Below, one piece after another: positions 57,480 through 64,000 of a stretch of 64,000 nt of DNA. Location of the stretch: contig JAGCXN010000044.1 in NCBI GenBank assembly GCA_017961265.1, positions 1 through 64,000 on the forward strand, in the 5' to 3' direction. Each line of letters opens with the position of its first letter. Position 1 is the first letter of the stretch. The DNA is from Bacteroidales bacterium (GTDB lineage: Bacteria; Bacteroidota; Bacteroidia; Bacteroidales; WCHB1-69). A program made the position numbers and the translations under genes. The notes below the pieces were generated by a model. The model saw only the letters and a program-made list of their open reading frames with translations, searched no databases and had not been told where the DNA came from.

Positions 57480-60098
57480 ATGTATCGAAGCTTTTTCCTG
57501 ACAATCGCCTTTCTTTCTGCATTTTTCGGCAGTAACGCGCAGCACTTCATCCAAAATGCGGACTACCGCAAGCAGGTGGAAAAAGATTTCTCCCAAAGAA
57601 GCAAAACATTCAACGCCCGCACGGAGCCGCTGCTTTCTGTTTTTACGGAGGAAAAATTGACAACCGAAGAGACGGAAGCCATACAATTCTTATATGCCTA
57701 TATGCCGTTGAGTGACTTGGCAGACTATGATGGACAATTTTTCCTGAAACAGGTTCGGCTGTCTTTGGCGGCCCGCGACGAATTTGCGTGGGGCAAGACG
57801 ATTCCCGAAGAAATTTTCCGCCATTTCGTGCTGGTATATCGGGTGAACAACGAGAATCTTGACAACGCCAGAGAGGTGTTCTTCAACGAGTTGCGCCCGC
57901 GCCTCAAGGGACTTTCGATGTACGACGCGGCCTTGGAGGTGAACCACTGGTGCCACGAGAAGGTGGCTTATCGTGCCAGCGACGGCCGCACCTCTTCTCC
58001 ATTGGCTACCGTAAGGACGGCTCTCGGACGATGCGGCGAGGAATCGACCTTCACCGTGACCGCCCTGCGTGCCGTCGGCATCCCCGCCCGCCAGTGTTAC
58101 ACCCCACGTTGGGCCCACACCGACGACAACCATGCGTGGGTAGAGGTCTGGGTGGACGGCAAATGGTATTTCCTCGGCGCCTGCGAACCCGACCCCGAAC
58201 TCAATATGGGCTGGTTCGCCATCCCCTCCACCCGCACGATGATGGTACACTCCAACGCCTTCGGGAAATACAACGGCACAGAGGAAGTCACGCATAAAAC
58301 AAATCTTTTTTCCCGCGTGAATATGCTTCCAAATTACACTGATACTAAGAAAATTACAATTACCGTCACCGATGGAAACGGGAAAGCAGTAGAAGGCGCA
58401 TCAGTGAAGTTCAAGCTGTACAACTATTCCGAATACTACCCCATTGCCGTCCAGAAGACCGACGGAAACGGCACGGCGCAGGTGACGACCGGACTCGGCG
58501 ATCTGCTGATCTGGGCCTGCAAGGACGGGAAGTATGGATACCAGCTGATGGACATCCGCAAGACTGACCAACTGACGGTGAAACTGGACCACACAGCGGG
58601 TTCGGAATATGCCGAAGACCTGACGGTGGTGCCGCCGGTGGGGAAACACGATGTGGTGACGGCCACGCCGGAGAAGGCCGCGGCCAACGCCCGGAGGCTA
58701 CAATACGAGGATTCTGTACGTAATGCCTACCGATCCACCTTCAAAACGGAAAAAGACGGAAAAGGACTGGCAGGTCCCTACTTGACGGAGGAGCAAGCCG
58801 GCTACTTCCTCAAAAAAAGCGAAGGCAACCACGAGGTTATTGCCAACTTCATTCGCAAATACCAAAACGACAAGACCATACGCCTTTATGACTACCTGAA
58901 TTCATTGTCAGACAAAGATTTAAGAGATGCCGATCCGGATGTTCTCGCACAACAAGTCACTCATTATTCTCAGGAACGCTTCCCCTACCCTTACGAGATC
59001 TATCTGAAAGGCATCATCTCGCCGCGCATCGCCAACGAAGGGCTCACACTATGGCGATACAGCAGCATTCTCCCCGGCATGTTCGGCAACTACGACCGCC
59101 TTACGGCAGAGCAGATTATGCAATGGATCCGGGACAACATCACTATTGATGACAGCGGCAACTACTTCAACTGCCCGATTTCGCCGGTTGGCGTTTACGA
59201 ACTGCGCCGCGCCGACCGACACTCGCGCGACATCTTCTTTGTGGCGTGCTGCCGCAATGCCGAAATTCCCGCCTATATGGACAACGCCACCGGCGACCTC
59301 TGGGTATGGGACGGGAAAAACTGGAAATTAGTCACTTTCGACGAGAAGAAGGCAGCACCGGCTACGGGCCAACTGACCGTTGACTATCACGGAAATGGCG
59401 AGCTGAAGCCCAAGTACTGGACCAACTTCTCTATTTCACGGTTTGAAGATGGTGACTTTGGAACCTTCGACTACGAAGATGACCCGCGGGTGGAGAACTT
59501 CCCCTTCACCCTGACATTGGAGGCAGGCTACTACTTGCTTTCCACCGGCAACCGGTACAGCGACGGCACCGCCCTCTCACACCTCGAGTTTTTCAACATC
59601 GAGCCCAATCAGGAGGTAAAAAAGCAGCTGGTAATCCGTGACTTGGTGAAGCGGACGGAAGAACACGGGAAAATCCGCACTGACTACAAAATCAATGTAA
59701 ATGGCAAAAATGCCTCTGTTTCGGAATTGATGAAAGGGCAGCAAAGCCTCGTCTGCTTCATTGACCCGACGCGGGAACCGACGAAGCATCTGCTGAAAGA
59801 ACTAGGCGCCCTCCGCAACGACTTTGAAAAGTGGGGCCGCCCCGTCATTTTCGTCATCCCTGAAGGCAAAGCTGCCCCAGACTTCAACTTCAAGGCTTGG
59901 AACCTACCGGAACAATCCATTCTAATACAAGATAAAGGAAACCAATGGTTTAAAGAAATCCTAACCTCTACAAACCAGTACTTCCGCGACGACTATCCAG
60001 TCGTCTATCTCATCAACGCCGATGGCACCATCATCTTCCGCAGCGAAGGTTACCGCATTGGAACGGGAGAACTGATACTGAAAAACACGGATTTTTAA
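57480..60098 (+). CDS. Exported transglutaminase-like protein
   Basis: The ATG at 57480 gives 872 residues with a signal peptide (residues 1-20). The transglutaminase core is LGRCGEESTFTVTALRAVGIPARQCYTPRW (C185), DDNHAWVEVWVDGKWYFLGACEPDPEL (H218, D238), a full Cys-His-Asp triad. A carboxypeptidase-regulatory-like beta domain (~300-390) follows (DGNGKAVEGASVKFKLYNYSEYYP). A second, more degenerate transglutaminase-like region lies near 580-620 and a thioredoxin-like tail near 760-870 (FIDPTREPTKHLLKELG). It may cross-link or cleave peptides in the periplasm. Confidence 0.85.
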   Translation: MYRSFFLTIAFLSAFFGSNAQHFIQNADYRKQVEKDFSQRSKTFNARTEPLLSVFTEEKLTTEETEAIQFLYAYMPLSDLADYDGQFFLKQVRLSLAARDEFAWGKTIPEEIFRHFVLVYRVNNENLDNAREVFFNELRPRLKGLSMYDAALEVNHWCHEKVAYRASDGRTSSPLATVRTALGRCGEESTFTVTALRAVGIPARQCYTPRWAHTDDNHAWVEVWVDGKWYFLGACEPDPELNMGWFAIPSTRTMMVHSNAFGKYNGTEEVTHKTNLFSRVNMLPNYTDTKKITITVTDGNGKAVEGASVKFKLYNYSEYYPIAVQKTDGNGTAQVTTGLGDLLIWACKDGKYGYQLMDIRKTDQLTVKLDHTAGSEYAEDLTVVPPVGKHDVVTATPEKAAANARRLQYEDSVRNAYRSTFKTEKDGKGLAGPYLTEEQAGYFLKKSEGNHEVIANFIRKYQNDKTIRLYDYLNSLSDKDLRDADPDVLAQQVTHYSQERFPYPYEIYLKGIISPRIANEGLTLWRYSSILPGMFGNYDRLTAEQIMQWIRDNITIDDSGNYFNCPISPVGVYELRRADRHSRDIFFVACCRNAEIPAYMDNATGDLWVWDGKNWKLVTFDEKKAAPATGQLTVDYHGNGELKPKYWTNFSISRFEDGDFGTFDYEDDPRVENFPFTLTLEAGYYLLSTGNRYSDGTALSHLEFFNIEPNQEVKKQLVIRDLVKRTEEHGKIRTDYKINVNGKNASVSELMKGQQSLVCFIDPTREPTKHLLKELGALRNDFEKWGRPVIFVIPEGKAAPDFNFKAWNLPEQSILIQDKGNQWFKEILTSTNQYFRDDYPVVYLINADGTIIFRSEGYRIGTGELILKNTDF

Positions 60099-60132
60099 CG
60101 TATATTTGCTTTGGAAATCTTCTTTTATAATT

Positions 60133-61215
60133 TTACTCCACTACAAATTTTGCCGTTTTATTAAAATTTTCTCCTTTGACTTGCAATAGGTAGAGGCCTT
60201 TCTCCACCCCAACAACAGAAATAGTTCCGTTTGAAAAACCAGAAGCTATTTCTTGTCCTAAAACATTGAAAATGGAATACTCCACTCGCTCACACGGGAG
60301 GTTTTTCATGTAAAGAATTTCGGAAACCGGATTGGGAAAAATCTCCATTGGTTTTTGGAGTACGGATTCATGAACAGCCACCGTGGGCACAGGAATGATG
60401 TTCAGTATAATCCCTTCCAACTTAGTCAGCCCGTAATAGAAATTGGGATCCGGGATGTCGTACCATCCGTCCAATGGGCTATTGCCGTAACCGAAGTTGA
60501 TATGAAATTTGCCGTCCACCTCGCGGTAACCATCGACCACAACGTTGTGTCCAGCCGTCCCTTGCGGATTTTCAACGGCCAGATGGGCAGGATAACCGGC
60601 TTGTATATTGGAGATTAAGGTGGCATACATGGCAGAATCGGCTTCACGGAAAAGCTGGCAATCAATGAAGCCGAACCGTTGGTAGGCTGCAAATGCCTGA
60701 TCCACGCTGAAGGTGCCGGAGCCTTCTGAAGAATAGACCTGCGTGCAGGCCGTTCCGCATGCAAAGATCACGGCGGCAGCCAGCAGGTCAGGAAGTTCCT
60801 CATCTCGCTGGAAAGTGGCATCAACGGAATCCAGCAGCTCGTTCAGCTGCAGAAACGACGGAAACTGCAGCGTTTCCCAGTCGTCATCAATATAGTAAAC
60901 ACGTCCGGGATAGTTATGGACATAGTCATCACTGTCGGAAAAACGAGTACCCTGCGTGGTTCGCCAATAATTGATGATCTGTCCCATGGCGACAGCTGGA
61001 CATCCGGCATAGCTATAGGAGTAGTCATTCACCGGATCTTTCGGACAAAGGGCGTTATAGGGATAATCCTGCGACCAGTGCGAAGTAAGCAGACCTTCCG
61101 TCCGAAGCGGCGGAGCGGCAACCCCATCAGGAATTGTCACCGTTTTCAGAAGTGGACTTTGCGCCCAACAGGTCAAGGTGGCTAAACAAAAACAAATGAT
61201 ACACAGTTTTCTCAT
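60133..61215 (-). CDS. Secreted C10 cysteine peptidase with T9SS signal
   Basis: A 360-residue protein with a signal peptide (residues 1-18). The catalytic Cys72 is in YAGCPAVAMGQIINYW and the His223 in AGHNVVVDGYREVDGKFHINFGYG, both diagnostic of the streptopain (C10) family. The last ~75 residues (IFPNPVSEILYMKN ... GLYLLQVKGENFNKTAKFV) are a T9SS type A sorting domain. Compared with SpeB or PrtT-type relatives there is no obvious N-terminal inhibitory propeptide. Probably a surface or secreted protease of the same gut- or host-directed set as the M6 enzyme. Confidence 0.9.
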   Translation of the reverse strand: MRKLCIICFCLATLTCWAQSPLLKTVTIPDGVAAPPLRTEGLLTSHWSQDYPYNALCPKDPVNDYSYSYAGCPAVAMGQIINYWRTTQGTRFSDSDDYVHNYPGRVYYIDDDWETLQFPSFLQLNELLDSVDATFQRDEELPDLLAAAVIFACGTACTQVYSSEGSGTFSVDQAFAAYQRFGFIDCQLFREADSAMYATLISNIQAGYPAHLAVENPQGTAGHNVVVDGYREVDGKFHINFGYGNSPLDGWYDIPDPNFYYGLTKLEGIILNIIPVPTVAVHESVLQKPMEIFPNPVSEILYMKNLPCERVEYSIFNVLGQEIASGFSNGTISVVGVEKGLYLLQVKGENFNKTAKFVVE

Positions 61216-61239
61216 AATTTATGACGGTTTTTGACAGAG

Positions 61240-61247
61240 CAAAAGTA
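61240..61247 (-). promoter_or_regulatory. -7 box for the C10 peptidase gene
   Basis: TACTTTTG followed by C on the minus strand, 24 bp before the ATG. Confidence 0.55.
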
Positions 61248-61302
61248 CGACATTTTCACATCATCGAGTCATTTTATCAGGTCGGTCTAGTTCAAAATTT
61301 TA

Positions 61303-63357
61303 TTAGTTGATTACGAATTTTGCAGTGCACACACTACCATCCCCATCAGTGACGCGAAGAAGGTAAAGCCCTTTCGGCAGTCCGGTGACATCCAGCACTG
61401 TCGTCTCATCAACCAGTTCTTTCGTCCCCAACAGGCGCCCGCCCACATCGTAGATGCCGAGCCAACGGTTTCCGCAGGTGGCATGGCAGCGTACGGTGAC
61501 AGTGCCGCCACTCACGGGGTTGGGATATATTGTCAGCCCTGACAGCACTTCACCCGCCTCTGTCACGCCGACCGTGTCGTCAGGTACTACCATCAGTGAC
61601 AGGATCATTGTGCTGTCACAGCCCATAACGGTATAGTGCCTGAAGATGTATTCTCCAGTGACGGTGCCCGCATCGAAGACCGTGTCACAATAGGTGTACG
61701 GGAGCTCGCTTTCATGTATGGTGAGGAATTCGTGACCACTGTATGAGGGGTACACGACCACGGTAACATACTCATAGCTGCGGACATTTCTTACGGTATC
61801 ATAGGTATAGGCGTGGTAGGTAACGGCTTCGCTCACGTTGCCGACCTCCAGCACGTTTCCGGTAGTTACGGGCACGGAGTCGTTATCTGCTGTAAACCAC
61901 TGGCAGATCTGTCCTCCGTAGCCTGGGATGGCTTCAACTGTTGCGTCCTCGTTGCCGCACAGCTGACATTCCGCTACGCTTGGTGTGGCGATGTCCTCTG
62001 CGACAAGTTCCGCGTCATTGATGATGGCCACACGGAGGGCCGCTCCGTCGCAGCCGTTTTCACCGTTGCCACCACGTCCCCCGTTACCGCCGTTGCCACC
62101 GCGTCCGCCTTTGCCTGCGTTGCCGGTCACAGAGCAGCTTCCGCCACTTCCGCCTTGACCGCCTTGTCCGCCCTGACCACCGATACCGCCCTGACCGCCG
62201 TGGCCGGCGTTTCCGGTGAAGATAACGGTGTTTTGGATGAACGGAGATTGTCCGCTGGCGCAATAGATGCCGAAACATCCACCGCCCGCAGTGCCTGCCG
62301 TACCGCCGGTTCCTCCGGTACCGCCAGCTCCACCACCGCCACCGGCGCCGCCACAGTATTGGTTGGGAATTAGCAGCGTGGTGCCTGTGGCACTACCGCC
62401 GCCAGCTCCACCGCCGCCGCCACCGCCACCTACACCGTCAGTACCGGCATTTCCTGTTTCAGCGGGAACAAAATAGAGCAGCCATGCGTAGGTATTCCCA
62501 GAAGGTATGGTGACACCGTTGTTCCCGTTGCTGCCGGTGGCACCAGCAGCCCCGTCATGGCTCGGTGCAGTCGTGCCTCCGCCGACACCTCCTGTACCAC
62601 CGGTTCCATTGCCACCCGAAAGACCATTCTGGCCCGAGTTGCCATTGTTTTCGTTGCCTTCACCACCAGCACCGCCGTTTCCGCCTTTGCCGCCAGCCCG
62701 TAAGCCGCTGCCTGACGCACTTCCGCCAGTGCCCACATCGGTTCCGCTGTTCGTAAGGGGTGACAATCCACCGTTCCCACCTTCGGAACCGTTGTTGCCG
62801 CTGGTACCTGCCACACCGTTGCTGCCATTGAGCCCGTTACCGCCGTTTCCGGCTGTAAGTTGGCAGTCAACGATGCGGTTTCCCGCTGCATTCCCGCTCA
62901 CGTGAATCACGTAAACGGTGGCACCCTTTCCAGACGCGGCCCTATCCGCATCAGTAGCGGCCGCCACCGTGATGTTCATGCGCAACAGCAGCCAGTTAGT
63001 GTCGTTTTCGGAACGAAGTCCAATTTTATGGCTATAATTGCCTACATACTCTATAGTATTGATGGTGAGGAAGGTAGCGTTTGAACCCATCTGCCATGTA
63101 CTGTCGTTAAAGCCGCCTTCCACAACAAGGTTACTGTGGAGTTCAAGGGTGGCATTCTCCGTATAATTACCTTCCGCCACGAAAATATGGGTGGCGCTGT
63201 CGTTGGCGAGGGAAAGGGCGCGTCCGATGGTACGGAGCGGGCTCGTCGCCGTGCCTTCCGCCGCATCATTTCCGGATGGTGAAACATACAGATTCTGTGC
63301 CCGGCTTCCTACCACGGCACCCAAAGTGATGAATAACAATAATAACACTCTTCTCAT
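61303..63357 (-). CDS. Extremely Gly-rich secreted protein with beta-helix front and T9SS signal
   Basis: The ATG at 63357 gives 684 residues with a signal peptide. Residues ~22-165 look like a DUF1565/pectin-lyase-like parallel beta-helix (NLYVSPSGNDAAEGTATSPLRTIGRAL). Residues ~170-450 are repeats of the type GGxGGxGG (GNGGNG, GGTGGTGG, GGQGGQGG), a PE_PGRS- or PGII-helix-like region. After ~100 residues with two Cys pairs, the last ~80 (LTIYPNPVSGG ... GLYLLRVTDGDGSVCTAKFVIN) form a T9SS sorting domain. It is likely a surface adhesin or matrix protein. Confidence 0.8.
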   Translation of the reverse strand: MRRVLLLLFITLGAVVGSRAQNLYVSPSGNDAAEGTATSPLRTIGRALSLANDSATHIFVAEGNYTENATLELHSNLVVEGGFNDSTWQMGSNATFLTINTIEYVGNYSHKIGLRSENDTNWLLLRMNITVAAATDADRAASGKGATVYVIHVSGNAAGNRIVDCQLTAGNGGNGLNGSNGVAGTSGNNGSEGGNGGLSPLTNSGTDVGTGGSASGSGLRAGGKGGNGGAGGEGNENNGNSGQNGLSGGNGTGGTGGVGGGTTAPSHDGAAGATGSNGNNGVTIPSGNTYAWLLYFVPAETGNAGTDGVGGGGGGGGAGGGSATGTTLLIPNQYCGGAGGGGGAGGTGGTGGTAGTAGGGCFGIYCASGQSPFIQNTVIFTGNAGHGGQGGIGGQGGQGGQGGSGGSCSVTGNAGKGGRGGNGGNGGRGGNGENGCDGAALRVAIINDAELVAEDIATPSVAECQLCGNEDATVEAIPGYGGQICQWFTADNDSVPVTTGNVLEVGNVSEAVTYHAYTYDTVRNVRSYEYVTVVVYPSYSGHEFLTIHESELPYTYCDTVFDAGTVTGEYIFRHYTVMGCDSTMILSLMVVPDDTVGVTEAGEVLSGLTIYPNPVSGGTVTVRCHATCGNRWLGIYDVGGRLLGTKELVDETTVLDVTGLPKGLYLLRVTDGDGSVCTAKFVIN

Positions 63358-63430
63358 GATGGTCATACTTTATATTTTAAATTTCTAAAGACAAATTTTT
63401 GTTCTCCTCCCACTATGTTCAATTGCGCGG

Positions 63431-63438
63431 CAAAAATA
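63431..63438 (-). promoter_or_regulatory. -7 box for the Gly-rich protein gene
   Basis: TATTTTTG followed by C on the minus strand. The leader to the ATG is 73 bp. The rest of 63,358-63,565 is AT-rich; nothing else is recognised. Confidence 0.5.
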
Positions 63439-63565
63439 CGTCATTTCCTACAAATACAAAGTCTGATTATCATCGTATTTTATGTAAATATCAGAAAATA
63501 AATATTTTAAAAATGTTAATAATAGTTAATACCCCTACATAATGATAACAGATGCACTATGCCAT

Positions 63566-64000
63566 TTATCTATCCTCACTCTTCACCACCACCTGCATCG
63601 TAGTACGGGTTCGCTGTTCGGCATAGATTTTTCTGGTTCCAACTACTTTATGGATGATTTTGTCCGTGTAATGACGAACCGTAATCAGCTCCATATTCTC
63701 ATTATACTTAATAAGATAGTTCTTCGACAACGCCTCCAATACTTTCTGGATACGATGCGGCTTGTCATCGGTACAAATGGAAAAACTGAGTGCCGTATTC
63801 TGCATCAGATTAATTTTTAATCCATTGGAAGACAAAACCGCAAAGATTTCCGACAGATTGTCCACCGAAATAAAAGAGAAATCTTTCGGGAAAATTGTAA
63901 TCAGAATCTGATTCCTTTTAAAAATATAAGAAGGAATGAACTCCTTCTGCTTGGAAGAAGATATCACACTTCCCGCCTCATCAGGTGAAAGAAACGGTTT
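63566..64000 (-). CDS. lysC: Aspartate kinase C-terminal (ACT) part, cut by window edge
   Basis: The minus-strand frame is open to base 64000, so the catalytic domain lies outside. The visible ~144 residues start inside KPFLSPDEAGSV, then show two ACT-type regulatory stretches (ILITIFPKDFSFISVDNLSEIF and NGLKINLMQNTALSFSICTDD) and the end motif ELITVRHYTDKIIHKVVGTRKI with EQRTRTTMQVVV typical of monofunctional aspartokinase III-like enzymes of Bacteroidota. The enzyme makes aspartyl phosphate for lysine, threonine and methionine synthesis. Confidence 0.85.
   Translation of the reverse strand, partial: KPFLSPDEAGSVISSSKQKEFIPSYIFKRNQILITIFPKDFSFISVDNLSEIFAVLSSNGLKINLMQNTALSFSICTDDKPHRIQKVLEALSKNYLIKYNENMELITVRHYTDKIIHKVVGTRKIYAEQRTRTTMQVVVKSEDR

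Noticed and set aside
61813..62905. Long plus-strand frames rich in Pro and Thr
   Set aside because: They are complements of the Gly-rich repeats of the minus-strand secreted protein.

Overview
The window looks like a piece of an uncultured Bacteroidales (phylum Bacteroidota) chromosome. Nearly every transcription unit is preceded by a Bacteroidota-type -7 box (TAnnTTTGC) instead of a classical -10. Several secreted proteins end in a type IX secretion (T9SS) sorting domain, and one carries a run of BACON-like domains. The housekeeping genes (rnfDGEA, queA, queH, ftsY, nadK, a butyrate kinase and an aspartokinase end) fit an anaerobic, fermentative, host-associated member of the order. The genus cannot be fixed from the sequence alone.

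Positions 1 to about 19,220 are the right-hand part of a prophage. It runs from a collagen-like tail fibre (cut by the window edge) through four tandem lectin-fold adhesin genes, small membrane and DNA-binding proteins, a GH108 muramidase, a probable degenerate amidase and tail-completion genes. It then continues to a 1351-residue tape measure protein and three large tail-tip or baseplate proteins. A convergent tyrosine integrase lies beside an intact tRNA-Met(CAT), the probable attachment site. Head and packaging genes and the other attachment site must lie left of the window. A cassette with its own promoter and terminator, encoding a 30-residue membrane peptide, interrupts the tail operon just before the tape measure gene.

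Positions 19,300 to 39,600 are mostly core chromosome. They hold an AsmA-like/GT51 transglycosylase, a T9SS M6-type metalloprotease, queA, an operon of rnfD-G-E-A plus two envelope proteins (rnfB and rnfC are not here), and a lipoprotein. These are followed by queH, ftsY, a butyrate kinase, nadK with an overlapping flavin reductase, an M28 aminopeptidase, a DMT transporter and a two-lobed aspartic protease with a PDZ-like end.

Positions 39,600 to 57,300 are an accessory patchwork. They hold a Y1 (HUH) transposase element bounded by mirrored sets of three hairpins, with a decayed partial copy 0.5 kb away. There is also a dispersed 'CGCAGA' palindromic intergenic repeat in at least six places. 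An AT-rich 638-residue protein appears to join two PD-(D/E)XK-like nuclease modules, and a second, solitary nuclease at 56.2-57.3 kb shares a motif with its C-terminal half. A three-gene operon (glycosylase-like protein, agmatine-deiminase-like protein, Sel1 repeats) is also present. Ordinary genes in between include dgkA, a hotdog thioesterase, a Pif1-type helicase and a GNAT-CutC fusion.

Positions 57,400 to 64,000 encode exported proteins: a transglutaminase-like protein, a C10 cysteine peptidase and an extremely Gly-rich repeat protein, the last two with T9SS signals. The C-terminal part of an aspartokinase runs off the right edge.

The best candidates for something undescribed are the double-nuclease protein with its structured leader, the hairpin-mirrored HUH element, the prophage adhesin array and the small membrane-peptide moron.
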